Shown: in pieces, positions 9,578-18,935 of the stretch | How the letters are laid out: every line of letters starts with the position of its first letter | Numbering within the stretch: position 1 is the first letter of the stretch | Origin: TMP-86 sp046347195 | GTDB taxonomy: Bacteria > Pseudomonadota > Gammaproteobacteria > Steroidobacterales > Steroidobacteraceae | Assembly (NCBI GenBank): GCA_046347195.1 | Contig: JAXMGQ010000016.1 | Span: 1 to 64,000 of the forward strand | Reading direction: 5' to 3' | Length of the DNA: 64,000 bases | Position numbers and translations under genes: made by a program | The notes under the pieces: model-generated | Database searches by the model: none | What the model was told of the DNA's origin: nothing | Seen by the model: the letters and a program-made list of their open reading frames with translations, nothing else

Positions 9578-11844
9578 GCCGCCGCCCCGCGCGCACGGGC
9601 CTGCGTTGCGCCCTCTCGCTGCTGGTGGCGCTGGCCGGCAGCGCGGCCCATGCGCAGGTCCGCATCATCACGGGCCCCACGCCCATCCTGCGCGGCAATG
9701 CGCGCGCGGCCGGTGACATCACCGTCGTGAACGAACACCTGGCCTTCGCCATCGCCGTGGAATCGGCCATGCCCTACGGCGTGCCGCGAGGCGGCATCGT
9801 GGATGTCGCGCCGGTCGTGGACGGCCGCATCGGCGAGGACCGGGTGGTGTTCGCCGATTTCATCCCCAACGACTGGACGGCGTGGCCGAATACCTGGCAG
9901 CGCGTGCAGGTGCTGCATCAGGACGCACGCGAGGTGCGCATCCGCTCGGAGCGCGACTGGGGACAGGTGCGCATCAGTACCGAGTACGTCCTGGCGCAGG
10001 GCGCCGATGCGGTGCAGATCACCACCTCGATGACCAACGAGGGCGGGCAGACGCTCACCGGACTGCAGTCGGGGCTGACCCTGTGGCCCAGCGCGGGATA
10101 CTTCTTCGAGGTGCCCGGCGTCGCACCGGTGCAGAAGGGAGCGGCCGATCATGCGCTGGCGGACCGGGTCACCGCCTACGATGCCGGCTGGAGCATCACC
10201 CTGCACGCGCCGTACATGGACCACATCGATTCCTCCGGCCGGGACATGCTCCTCCTGCACACGCTGCAGCCGAAGGAGACCCGGCGGTTCGAGGCGCAAC
10301 TCCAGGTCGGCGCGCGCGGCGATCTCGCGCCGGTGATGGCGGCGGAGATCGAGCGCAAGGGACTCCCCTGGGGCACGGTCAGCGGCGAGGTGCGCACGCG
10401 GGACGGCCGGCCGGTCGCAATCCCGGTGGTGGTGGTGGAGCACGGCGAGATCCCGCTGGGCTGGATCGTCGGCGCCGGGGGCCGGTTCGAGGCGAAGCTC
10501 CCGGTGGGACAGTATCGGCTGTACGCCACCGCGGCCGATCACGCGCAGGGCCGGACGCGCGAGCTGGCCGTGACCGCGGGTTCGCGCACGCGGCTCGACT
10601 TCGACGACCTGCTGCGGCCGGGCCGGCTCGAGCTGAGCGTCGGCAAGGCAGGCAGTGCCCAGCCGCTCGATGCGCGCGTCTCGATCCAGTCCGGGCAGAA
10701 GAACGTGGTCCAGTATCTCGGCCGGCAGGTGTTCTTCACCGGCCTGGATGCCCGCGGCCAGCTGCGCACGGCGATGGCGCCGGGCGATTACGAGCTGCGG
10801 GTCAGCGCGGGCGGCGGATTCTTGAGGGATGCGCGCGAGATCCACGTGCGGGTCACGCCGGGCCGGACGACGATCGCCCGCGCCACGCTGGAGGGCGGAT
10901 TCGATCCGCGTGCCCGTGGCTGGTTCGCGGCAGACCTGCATCATCATGCCGACCAGGCCGAGGCGGTGACGCCCGCGCCCTGGCTGGCGCGATCGCAGCT
11001 CGCCGCCGGTCTCGACCTGCTGTTCGTCGGCGACCATGACTCCACCGTCAATCACGCGCCACTCGCCGCCATCGCCGCGCGCCGCGGCGTGCCGTTCATC
11101 CCTTCGGTGGAGCTCTCGCCCTCGTGGGGGCACTTCAACGCCTGGCCGCTGCGCGCCGGTGAGCCGCTGGGCATCGACACCGGCACCGCCGAGGTGGGCG
11201 CCGTGTTCGCCGAGGCGCGACGCCTGGGCGCCACGATACTGCAGGTGAATCATCCCTTCATCACCTACGGATACCTGACGAGCGTGGCGGCGGGCACCGT
11301 GCCCGGCCGCTTCGATGCGGGCTTCGACCTGCTCGAGATCAACGCCTCGGAAAGCGGTGACGATCTCATCGCCGCCCAGCTCCAGCGCTACTGGAGCGCC
11401 GGCCACCGCATCTACTTCACCGCCGGCACGGACACCCACGACGTCTGGCGGGACGAGTCGGGACGCGTTCGCCTGTTTGCGCAGGTCGAGGGGCCGCTGA
11501 GCGCGCAAGGCTACGCGCGAGCGGTGAAGGACGGACACGCCTACGTGAGCTACGGACCCCTGCTGTATCCCTCGATCGTCTTCGGCGACACGCTGCGCCT
11601 GAATCCCGGCACGCAACGGACCTGGGACATCGGCCTGCAATCCGTGGCGGGCCTTGCCACGGCCCGCCTGCTCGGCGAGTCCGGGGTGCTCGAGGAACGG
11701 CGTTTCGACGCGCACCCGCGGAACGGGCACGCGGAGTTCACGCTGCAGGCCGGCGTCTCGCGCTGGTACGCGATCATCGTCGAGGATGCGGCCGGCCATC
11801 GCGCCTGGTCGGATCCGCTGTGGATCGACACGCTGGCGCCCTGA
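9574..11844 (+). CDS. exported CehA/McbA-type PHP-domain metallohydrolase
   Basis: 756 residues, GTG start overlapping the previous stop (GTGA). N-terminal signal peptide (LSLLVALAGSAAHAQ), a ~430-residue beta-rich region, then a PHP metal-hydrolase domain: ADLHHHAD near residue 450 and GDHDSTVNH ~35 residues later supply the metal-binding His/Asp, with SVELSPSWGHFNAW and TAGTDTHDVW further on. The CehA/McbA family includes a carbaryl esterase (CehA) and an enzyme of microcin B17 processing (McbA-like), but most members are uncharacterised. Probably periplasmic; coupling with the VNG lipoprotein suggests a shared envelope role. Confidence 0.85.
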   Translation: MSRRPARTGLRCALSLLVALAGSAAHAQVRIITGPTPILRGNARAAGDITVVNEHLAFAIAVESAMPYGVPRGGIVDVAPVVDGRIGEDRVVFADFIPNDWTAWPNTWQRVQVLHQDAREVRIRSERDWGQVRISTEYVLAQGADAVQITTSMTNEGGQTLTGLQSGLTLWPSAGYFFEVPGVAPVQKGAADHALADRVTAYDAGWSITLHAPYMDHIDSSGRDMLLLHTLQPKETRRFEAQLQVGARGDLAPVMAAEIERKGLPWGTVSGEVRTRDGRPVAIPVVVVEHGEIPLGWIVGAGGRFEAKLPVGQYRLYATAADHAQGRTRELAVTAGSRTRLDFDDLLRPGRLELSVGKAGSAQPLDARVSIQSGQKNVVQYLGRQVFFTGLDARGQLRTAMAPGDYELRVSAGGGFLRDAREIHVRVTPGRTTIARATLEGGFDPRARGWFAADLHHHADQAEAVTPAPWLARSQLAAGLDLLFVGDHDSTVNHAPLAAIAARRGVPFIPSVELSPSWGHFNAWPLRAGEPLGIDTGTAEVGAVFAEARRLGATILQVNHPFITYGYLTSVAAGTVPGRFDAGFDLLEINASESGDDLIAAQLQRYWSAGHRIYFTAGTDTHDVWRDESGRVRLFAQVEGPLSAQGYARAVKDGHAYVSYGPLLYPSIVFGDTLRLNPGTQRTWDIGLQSVAGLATARLLGESGVLEERRFDAHPRNGHAEFTLQAGVSRWYAIIVEDAAGHRAWSDPLWIDTLAP

Positions 11845-11859
11845 CCGCCCGCTTCCCCG

Positions 11860-12984
11860 CTAACCCGAAAGATCCATCGTTTCCGCATAGCGCTCGAGAT
11901 GCGTGGCAGCGGAGCCGAAGCGGATCTGCGTGGCCACCAGGCGCTTGAAGTAGTGGCTGATCGGCGACTCGTCGGCGACGCCCATGCCGCCATGGAGCTG
12001 CACCGCCTCCTCGCCGACGAATCTCGCTGCATCGTCGATGAGCACCTTGGCGGCGGCGACCGCCGCGCTGCGCGCGCCCGCATCGGCCGAGCCCAGCCGC
12101 GAGGCCGCCAGGAACACGAGTGAACGCGCCTGTTCGATGCGCATCAGCATCTCCACCAGGCGATGCTGCAGCACCTGGAAGCGCGCGATCGGTCCCCCGA
12201 ACTGCTGGCGCGTGCGCGTGTACTCGACGGTGATGGCGAGCGCGCGATCGAGCACGCCGAGGGTCTCGGCACACAGGGCCACCCGGCCGGCCTCGCGCAC
12301 GCGCTCCAGCGGCCCGGTGGCATCGCCTCCCAGCCGCGCCGTCTCATGGACCTCGAGGTCCAGCTCCACGTCGGCCACCGCCTGGGCATCGACACTGGCA
12401 TAGGGCACGAGACGCACGCCTGCCGTGGCGCGATCCACCACGAACAGCGCATTCGTGACATCCGCCTCGCCGGTGCGCGCGGACACGAGCAGATGATCCG
12501 CCAGCGGCGCGTGGTACACGACCTCGATCCGGCCCGAGAGCCGGAACCCGGACGGCGTGCGGGTGGCCAGCACCGGCGCGAGTCGCGCGGCATCTCCTGT
12601 GCAGGCGGCGTCCGCCAGCACGGCGATGCGCTCACCCGACAGCATCGGCGGCAGGAGCCGCTGCACCTGCGAGGGACTGCCGAGATCCAGCAGGGCCTGG
12701 GTGGCGATGATCGCACTGGACAGGAAGGGCTCCACCACCAGGTGTTCGCCCATCACGCCGGCAACCCGCAGCGTCTCGATGGGGCCGCCGCCGAGGCCAC
12801 CCTGGCCATCGGGCGCGATCAGCCCCAGCAACCCGAGGTCCGCGAAGCCCTGCCAGACCGCCGCCGAACTGCCGGAAGGAGAGGCGATGATGCGGCGGCG
12901 CTGCTCCAGCGCGTAGTGATCGGTCAGGAAGTGTCGCACGCTGTCGGCCAGGAGTTCCTGCTCGTCGGTGAAGGAGAAGTCCAT
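11860..12984 (-). CDS. acyl-CoA dehydrogenase (second gene of a pair)
   Basis: FAD-dependent acyl-CoA dehydrogenase, 374 residues, from ATG 12984 (MDFSFTDEQELLADSVRHFL). It has the three-part ACAD fold and the C-terminal QLHGGMGVADESPISHYFK, which binds FAD across the dimer. It lies 7 bases after the stop of another ACAD on the same strand. Such head-to-tail pairs (as in actinobacterial sterol side-chain degradation) form alpha2beta2 enzymes; that is an inference here. Substrate unknown; possibly a CoA-linked steroid side chain or branched acid. Confidence 0.92.
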   Translation of the reverse strand: MDFSFTDEQELLADSVRHFLTDHYALEQRRRIIASPSGSSAAVWQGFADLGLLGLIAPDGQGGLGGGPIETLRVAGVMGEHLVVEPFLSSAIIATQALLDLGSPSQVQRLLPPMLSGERIAVLADAACTGDAARLAPVLATRTPSGFRLSGRIEVVYHAPLADHLLVSARTGEADVTNALFVVDRATAGVRLVPYASVDAQAVADVELDLEVHETARLGGDATGPLERVREAGRVALCAETLGVLDRALAITVEYTRTRQQFGGPIARFQVLQHRLVEMLMRIEQARSLVFLAASRLGSADAGARSAAVAAAKVLIDDAARFVGEEAVQLHGGMGVADESPISHYFKRLVATQIRFGSAATHLERYAETMDLSG

Positions 12985-12991
12985 GGCGCGA

Positions 12992-14179
12992 TTACATCCC
13001 CACCAGCGACTGCGCGATGATGTTCTTCTGGATCTCGTTGGACCCACCGAAGATGCTGAGCTTGCGCAGGTTGAGATACGCGGCGGTGAGTCCGGGTTCC
13101 TCTTCCTCGAGCGGCAGCGCCATCATCTCTCCGCCCGGGCCACGGCCGGCGAACCGCAGTGCCGCCGCGCCCCGCGCCTCGACCAGCAGTTCCGACAGGT
13201 TCTGCCGGATCTGCGAACCCCGGATCTTGAGAATGGAGGCCTGCGTGCCCGCCGAGGCCGCCTCCGGCGCGCTGAGCACGCGCAGGTTGGTGTACTCGAG
13301 CGCGAGCAGGTCGATCTCGACCCGCGACAGCCGGCGGCGGAAGTCCCCGCTCTGCAGCAGCGGCCGGCAGTTGCGCATCGTGGCCGCCGCGAGCCGCTTA
13401 AGCCGCCTGAGCTCCACGCGCGAGGCGCCCACGCCTGCGATGCTGGCCCGCTCGTGACCGAGCAGGTACTTGGCATAAGTCCAGCCCTGGTTCTCCTCGC
13501 CCACGCGGTTCGCCACCGGCACGCGCACCTGGTCGAACCAGATCTCGTTCACCTCCGGCGTCCCGTCCAGCAGCACCGTGGGCCGCCGCGTGATGCCGGG
13601 ACTCTTCATGTCGATGAGCAGCATCGAGATGCCGCGCTGCGGCTTCACGCCCGTGTCGGTCCTGACCAAGCAGAAGATCCAGTCGGCGAACTGACCCAGG
13701 GTGTTCCAGCATTTCTGCCCGCTCACCAGGTAGTCATCGCCCTGGCGCACGGCCTGGGTGCGGAGCGAGGCCAGGTCGGAACCAGCGCCCGGCTCGGAAT
13801 AGCCCTGACACCACCAATCCTCGCCGCTGAGGATGCGAGGCAGGAAGTGCTGCTGCTGCGCGGCGCTGCCGAACTTCATCAGCACCGGTGCCAGCATTCG
13901 CAGTCCGAAGGCGAGCTGAACCGGCGCGCCCGCCTCGGCGCACTCCAGCTCGAACAGGTACTGCTCGATGGGCGTGGCGCCCCGGCCGCCGAAATCCACC
14001 GGCCAGTGCACCGCGCCCCAGCCCTGTGAGTGCAGGATCCGCTGCCAGCGCCGGACATCGTCGACCTCGATGCGGGCCCGCAGCGTGCGCCGGCGCATGT
14101 CCGGCGGCAGGTGGGCATCGAGCATCGCGCGGACCTGCCCGCGGAAAGCCTGCTCGGTCGATGTCAGGTTGAGATCCAT
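12992..14179 (-). CDS. acyl-CoA dehydrogenase (first gene of a pair)
   Basis: 395 residues. ATG 14179 is chosen because GAGGA lies 7 bases before it; ATG 14185 sits directly against that site. ACAD features: WCQGYSEPGAGSDLASL (FAD/acyl-CoA site), a central beta domain, and IFGGSNEIQKNIIAQ at the C-terminus. Co-transcribed with the ACAD gene downstream; the two are unequal in sequence, supporting a heteromeric enzyme rather than a recent duplication. Confidence 0.93.
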   Translation of the reverse strand: MDLNLTSTEQAFRGQVRAMLDAHLPPDMRRRTLRARIEVDDVRRWQRILHSQGWGAVHWPVDFGGRGATPIEQYLFELECAEAGAPVQLAFGLRMLAPVLMKFGSAAQQQHFLPRILSGEDWWCQGYSEPGAGSDLASLRTQAVRQGDDYLVSGQKCWNTLGQFADWIFCLVRTDTGVKPQRGISMLLIDMKSPGITRRPTVLLDGTPEVNEIWFDQVRVPVANRVGEENQGWTYAKYLLGHERASIAGVGASRVELRRLKRLAAATMRNCRPLLQSGDFRRRLSRVEIDLLALEYTNLRVLSAPEAASAGTQASILKIRGSQIRQNLSELLVEARGAAALRFAGRGPGGEMMALPLEEEEPGLTAAYLNLRKLSIFGGSNEIQKNIIAQSLVGM

Positions 14180-14324
14180 CCGCATTTCCTCGCAAACGTG
14201 ACCGGCAATGCGCACCGGCGAAACCGGCAGGATAGACAATTCGGGCGCATCGCGAAACGCACCGGCCCAGCCCGACGCGGCGCGACTACGCTATGATGAG
14301 GCTCTCTTCAGGTGAGCCACGATC

Positions 14325-14582
14325 ATGAGCCGGGAAAGAATCCGCGAGTTGCTGGGACAGTTGCACGAGGAGGTGGGCAGCACCGAGCTCGACCCTTCCA
14401 CCCGTTCGTTGATGCGGGAACTGGAGCACTCGCTGGCCGCCCCCGCCACGCCACCGGCAGCGGAAGGCGCAACGCTCGGTGACCGCGTGCGGGCGCTCGA
14501 GGCGCGTTTCGCCGCGCGGCACGAAGGCGCCGAGAACATCCTGCGCCAGATGGTGGACCTGCTGGGCAAGATCGGGGTCTGA
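14325..14582 (+). CDS. DUF4404 family small protein
   Basis: 85 residues, strongly helical and charged (MSRERIRELLGQLHEEV, ALEARFAARHEGAENILRQM). Length and pattern fit DUF4404, a family of unknown function common in gammaproteobacteria. No signal peptide. A TATGAT -10-like element lies at 14292-14297. Confidence 0.8.
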   Translation: MSRERIRELLGQLHEEVGSTELDPSTRSLMRELEHSLAAPATPPAAEGATLGDRVRALEARFAARHEGAENILRQMVDLLGKIGV

Positions 14583-14635
14583 AGACCTTCAGGTGCTGAT
14601 GGCCCGGGAACGCGCACCGGCGCGGCCGGGCTCAG

Positions 14636-15259
14636 CTACCCGCGCCGCAACCCCCGCGCCACCATATACACCTCGCGCGAGCGGCTCCTCGATGCGGCGG
14701 GCTTGCGCACCGCGACCTTGGTGAAGTGCCGGCGCACCTCCTTGAGGAACGCCTCCGATCCCGCGCCCTGGAACACCTTGGCGAGGAAGTCCCCGCCGGG
14801 CCGCAGCACGCGCTGCGCGAAGTCCAGCGCCAGTTCCACGAGGTACATCGAGGCGGCCTGGTCCGCATCGTCCACGCCGCTGATGTTCGGCGCCATGTCG
14901 CTCATGACGAGATCAGCAAGCTCACCGCCGAGCAGCTCCAGGAGCCGCTGGAACACGGCCTCGTCGGTGAAATCGCCCTGCACGAACTGCACGTTGCGCA
15001 GCGCATCCATGGGCAGGATGTCGGTGGCGAGCACGCGGCCCTTTGCGCCCACGATGAGCGCAGCCACCTGCGACCAGCCACCGGGCGCCGACCCTAAGTC
15101 CACCACGCGCATGCCGGGACGCAACAGCCGGTCCTTCTCGTCGAGCTGGATGAGCTTGTACGCCGAGCGCGAGCGAAACCCTTCCTTCTGCGCCTGGCGG
15201 ACGAAGGGATCGGTGACGTGTTCCTGCAGCCAGCGGCTGCTGCTCCGGGAGCGGGCCAT
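14636..15259 (-). CDS. rlmE: 23S rRNA Um2552 2'-O-methyltransferase RlmE (FtsJ)
   Basis: Methylates U2552 of 23S rRNA in the A loop during late 50S assembly. 207 residues, usual length. SAM-binding motif VVDLGSAPGGWSQVA; catalytic K-D-K-E set visible as Lys in FRSRSAYKL, Asp in SDMAPNISG, Lys in FLAKVFQG and Glu in REVYMVA. Start ATG 15259. Divergent from the COG2509 flavoprotein; the ftsH gene that often follows rlmE is absent. Confidence 0.96.
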   Translation of the reverse strand: MARSRSSSRWLQEHVTDPFVRQAQKEGFRSRSAYKLIQLDEKDRLLRPGMRVVDLGSAPGGWSQVAALIVGAKGRVLATDILPMDALRNVQFVQGDFTDEAVFQRLLELLGGELADLVMSDMAPNISGVDDADQAASMYLVELALDFAQRVLRPGGDFLAKVFQGAGSEAFLKEVRRHFTKVAVRKPAASRSRSREVYMVARGLRRG

Positions 15260-15347
15260 GGGATGATCGATGCGGGTTATACTGGATCGGCGCCCATTGT
15301 ATCGCGCCCGCCCCTTCCTCTGCCGTCCATCCGGCCAGGACACGCCC

Positions 15348-16985
15348 TTGATCCGCATCACCGATCTCACCCTGCCGCTGGATCACCCCGAGGCCGCCTT
15401 GCGCCAAGCCATCCTCCAGCGGCTCGGCATCGCGGCGCACGAGCTCGACGGATTCACGGTGTTCAAGCGCAGCCACGACGCGCGCCGCCGCCACGGCGGC
15501 ATCAGTTTCGTGTACGTGATCGACGTGAGCGCGCGCCACGAGTCGGCCATCCTCGCGCGCCTCGCCAGTGACCGGCAGGTGCGGCCCGCACCGGACACGC
15601 GCTACCACCCGGTGGGACATGCGCCGCCGGGCCTTTCGCATCGGCCGGTGATCGTGGGGCTGGGTCCCTGCGGCCTGTTCGCGGCGCTCATCCTGGCGCA
15701 GACCGGGTTCAGGCCCATCGTGCTCGAGCGCGGACGCGAGGTGCGCCGTCGCACGCAGGACACCTGGGGACTGTGGCGGCGCGGCGTGCTCGATCCGGAA
15801 TCCAACGTGCAGTTCGGCGAGGGCGGGGCCGGCCTGTTCTCGGACGGCAAGCTGTACAGCCAGATCAAGGATCCGCAGTTCCTCGGCCGCAAGGTGATGC
15901 AGGAATTCGTGCGCGCCGGCGCGCCGCCCGAGATCCTCTACCTGAGCAAGCCCCACATCGGCACCTTCCGGCTCACCGGGGTCGTCGCGCGCATGCGCGA
16001 GGAGATCATCGCGCTCGGCGGCGAGGTGCGTTTCGAGAGCAAGGTCAGCGGATTTCTCATCGAGTCGGGCCAGATGCACGGCGTGCGGCTCGCCGACGGC
16101 ACGGTGCTGCACAGCCGGCACGTCATCCTGGCACCCGGACACAGCGCGCGCGACGTGTTCCGCCAGCTCGCGGCGCAGGGCGTGCACCTCGAACCCAAGC
16201 CCTTCTCCATCGGTTTTCGCATCGAGCATCCGCAGTCGCAGATCGACCGCGCGCGCCTCGGCGCGCAGGCCGGCCACCCCGCGCTCGGGGCCGCCGACTA
16301 CCGCCTGGTACATCACGCGCGCAACGGCCGGGACGTGTACAGCTTCTGCATGTGCCCCGGGGGCACGGTGGTCGCGGCTGCATCGGAAGCAGGACATCTC
16401 GTGACCAACGGCATGAGTCAGTACTCGCGCAACGAGCGCAATGCCAATTCGGCCATCGTCGTCGGCGTGAGCCCCGAGCGCGACTTCCCGGGCGGAGCGC
16501 TCGCCGGCATCGAGCTGCAGGAGCGCCTGGAAGCGCAGGCCTTCGAGCTCGGCGGCGCGAACTTCCACGCACCGGCGCAACGGGTGGACGATTTCCTGCG
16601 CGGCATGCCCTCCACCGCGCTCGGCGAGGTGCAGCCTTCCTACACGCCGGGCGTGAAGCTCACCGATTTGTCAAACAGCCTGCCGAAGGAGGCCATCGAT
16701 GCCATCCGCGAGGCGCTGCCGGCCTTTGCACGGCAGGTCCGCGGCTTCGATCGGCCCGACGCGGTGCTCACGGCGGTGGAGACCCGCACCTCCTCGCCGG
16801 TGCGCATCAGCCGCGATCCGCACACGCTGCAGAGCCTGAACGTTCACGGCCTGTATCCTGGCGGTGACGGCGCAGGCTACGCCGGCGGCATCCTGTCGGC
16901 GGGCGTGGACGGCATCCGCCTGGCCGAGGCCGTCACCCGCGAACTGCTGGCCGGATCCGAGCTTGCGAGCGCGGCGAACGAATGA
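15348..16985 (+). CDS. FAD-dependent dehydrogenase, COG2509 type
   Basis: Large soluble flavoprotein. TTG 15348 (LIRITDLTLPLDHPEAAL) is preferred because conservation-like sequence begins there and a TATACT -10-like element at 15278-15283 would lie inside any longer protein. Residues ~100-130 hold the dinucleotide fold (VIVGLGPCGLFAALIL ending in an acidic residue), then GEGGAGLFSDGKLYSQIKD and the late FAD motif GDGAGYAGGI. Family members have no proven reaction. Its stop overlaps the SpoU methyltransferase start (ATGA). Confidence 0.87.
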   Translation: MIRITDLTLPLDHPEAALRQAILQRLGIAAHELDGFTVFKRSHDARRRHGGISFVYVIDVSARHESAILARLASDRQVRPAPDTRYHPVGHAPPGLSHRPVIVGLGPCGLFAALILAQTGFRPIVLERGREVRRRTQDTWGLWRRGVLDPESNVQFGEGGAGLFSDGKLYSQIKDPQFLGRKVMQEFVRAGAPPEILYLSKPHIGTFRLTGVVARMREEIIALGGEVRFESKVSGFLIESGQMHGVRLADGTVLHSRHVILAPGHSARDVFRQLAAQGVHLEPKPFSIGFRIEHPQSQIDRARLGAQAGHPALGAADYRLVHHARNGRDVYSFCMCPGGTVVAAASEAGHLVTNGMSQYSRNERNANSAIVVGVSPERDFPGGALAGIELQERLEAQAFELGGANFHAPAQRVDDFLRGMPSTALGEVQPSYTPGVKLTDLSNSLPKEAIDAIREALPAFARQVRGFDRPDAVLTAVETRTSSPVRISRDPHTLQSLNVHGLYPGGDGAGYAGGILSAGVDGIRLAEAVTRELLAGSELASAANE

Positions 16986-17701
16986 AGCTCGAGGACATCC
17001 GCAAGCTACACCAGCGCAAGGGCCGCGAGGCGCTGGGCCGGTTCCTGGTCGAGGGCGAGCACCCGGTGCTCGAGCTGCAGAAGGCGGCGGCGCGCAATCC
17101 GCTGCTGCTCGGCGCGGAGCTGTTCGTGACGCGCGAGCAGGCCGGCTGGCGCAGTCCCTTCACCACGCATGTCATCTCCTCGCTCCAGATGGCGCGCATC
17201 GCCGACACCCAGTCGCCGCAGGGCATCATCGCCGTCGCGCCGCTCCTGCGCGCCGTGCCGCCCACGGCCGGGGAGCGCGCCTTCTACCTGCAGGAGGTTT
17301 CCGATCCCGGCAATCTCGGCACGATACTGCGGACCCTGGGATGGTTCGGCGGACTGCGCGTGCTGCTCGGGCCGGGCAGCGTGGATCCGTACAATCCCAA
17401 GGTCGTGCGCGCGAGCATGGGGGCCATCTTCCACGTGCCCTTCGAGGTGGATGTCGAGCCCGCCGCGCTGCGCGCCCGCTTCAAGCGCATCGCGGCGCTG
17501 GACATGCGCGGCTCGCCGCTCCCGGCGGAGGATTTCAGCCGGCACGATGCCTATCTGTTCGGCAACGAGGCACGCGGCCTGCCGCCCGGGCTCCTGCAGG
17601 AGCTGGGGGCACATGCCTTCACCATCCCGGGACGCGGCGCCATCGACTCGCTCAACCTCGCCACGGTGGTGAACCTGTGTGCCTACGAGCTGAACCGATG
17701 A
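16982..17701 (+). CDS. TrmH/SpoU family RNA 2'-O-methyltransferase
   Basis: 239 residues with an N-terminal RNA-binding substrate domain (LHQRKGREALGRFLVEGEHP) and a C-terminal SPOUT knot domain showing the three family motifs: VSDPGNLGTILRT, LFGNEARGLP and DSLNLATVVN. It modifies ribose in rRNA or tRNA; the exact nucleotide cannot be told. Overlaps the upstream flavoprotein by 4 bases, so they form one transcription unit. Confidence 0.93.
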   Translation: MKLEDIRKLHQRKGREALGRFLVEGEHPVLELQKAAARNPLLLGAELFVTREQAGWRSPFTTHVISSLQMARIADTQSPQGIIAVAPLLRAVPPTAGERAFYLQEVSDPGNLGTILRTLGWFGGLRVLLGPGSVDPYNPKVVRASMGAIFHVPFEVDVEPAALRARFKRIAALDMRGSPLPAEDFSRHDAYLFGNEARGLPPGLLQELGAHAFTIPGRGAIDSLNLATVVNLCAYELNR

Positions 17702-17831
17702 AGCGTCGCGCATCGCTGCGTGCGCCGGGACTGGGCGTGGAGGGCCTGCACGGGTCACGACCCGGCGCCGATTGAGTCGCGCAGCACGCCCGCGTAAGCT
17801 GCGGTGCGGCTTTCCGACACGAGTGAATGAC

Positions 17832-18923
17832 ATGCGCCTGCCCCGCCGATCCTTCCTCTTGCAATCATCACTGGCCGTGGCCGGCATGGCCCGGCTCACC
17901 ACCGCCGATGGCGCGGCCGCCGCGCGTGCGCCGGGTGCCGCCAATGCGCCGGCCACCACGGTCGATCATCACGGACCCGTGCTTCGCTGGGTGCCCAGGC
18001 ACGAGGAACTCGCGTACACCTTCGGCGGCGCGCCCGCCCGACAGCGCATCGCGCCGGGCACGCGCATCATCACCTGGACCGAGGATTGCTTCGACGGGGC
18101 CGTGAAGTCCGCCTCCGACGTGCCCTCGAAGCTCGTGCCGGCAGGACACGACAACCCCCAGACCGGCCCCTTCCACATCGAGGGTGCGGAAGCCGGGGAC
18201 ACTCTCGCCATCCGCCTGCTCGCGGTGGAGCCGGCGCGCGACTATGCGGTGTCCTCCTGCCTGCCGGGCTTCGGCGCGCTGGTCGGCACCGCTCAGACCG
18301 CGATGCTCGGCACCTTCCTGCCGGAGACGACCTGGCGGTACGACGTCGATGCACGCCGGGGCATGGCCCGCACCGTCTCCGGCGATGGCCGTCATGCCTG
18401 GGAGGTGCCGATCACGCCCTTCCTGGGTTGCCTGGGCGTCGCGCCCGCCGGCGGCGAGGTGCGCTCCACCATCGTGCCCGGCAACTTCGGCGGCAACATG
18501 GACTGCTCCGAGGTACGGGCCGGCAACACGGTGTACCTCGGCGTCAACATGCCCGGCGCCCTGCTGTCCTTCGGCGATGGCCACTATGCGATGGGCGATG
18601 GCGAGATCATGGGCGCGGCCGTCGAGGGTGCGATGAACGTCGATCTGATCGTCGAGCTGGTCAAGAACGTGGCGACGCCCGTGCCGCGCATCGAGAACGC
18701 CCACGAGGTCATGTTCGTGGGGTCCGGACGGCCGCTGGAGGATGCGGCCCGCGTCGCCTACAAGTCGATGGTCGACTGGGTGCGCGAGACCTCGGGACTC
18801 TCCGAGCTCGACGCGTACCAGTTCGTCGCGCAGACCGTGCGCGCCCCGATCATCCAGCTCGTGGATCCCGAGTACACCGTGCTGGTGAGGCTCGAGAAGA
18901 GCCGCGTGCCGACGAAGACCTGA
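17832..18923 (+). CDS. Tat-exported acetamidase/formamidase family protein
   Basis: Zn amidohydrolase that releases ammonia from short amides. 363 residues from ATG 17832. N-terminus LPRRSFLLQSSLAVAG is a twin-arginine signal, so it acts in the periplasm, unlike the usual cytoplasmic family members. Family landmarks: FGGNMD, GDGHYAMGDGEIMGAAVEG and a C-terminal region of repeated hydrophobic strands. An MFS transporter begins 12 bases downstream, so substrate hydrolysis and uptake are probably linked. Confidence 0.88.
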   Translation: MRLPRRSFLLQSSLAVAGMARLTTADGAAAARAPGAANAPATTVDHHGPVLRWVPRHEELAYTFGGAPARQRIAPGTRIITWTEDCFDGAVKSASDVPSKLVPAGHDNPQTGPFHIEGAEAGDTLAIRLLAVEPARDYAVSSCLPGFGALVGTAQTAMLGTFLPETTWRYDVDARRGMARTVSGDGRHAWEVPITPFLGCLGVAPAGGEVRSTIVPGNFGGNMDCSEVRAGNTVYLGVNMPGALLSFGDGHYAMGDGEIMGAAVEGAMNVDLIVELVKNVATPVPRIENAHEVMFVGSGRPLEDAARVAYKSMVDWVRETSGLSELDAYQFVAQTVRAPIIQLVDPEYTVLVRLEKSRVPTKT

Positions 18924-18935
18924 GGCGCTCGAGCC

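Noticed and set aside
8863..11799. Very long open frame on the minus strand opposite the CehA and lipoprotein genes (978 codons)
   Set aside because: Low-complexity Arg/His/Gly-rich translation without domains; a by-product of GC-rich antisense codons over a well-supported gene
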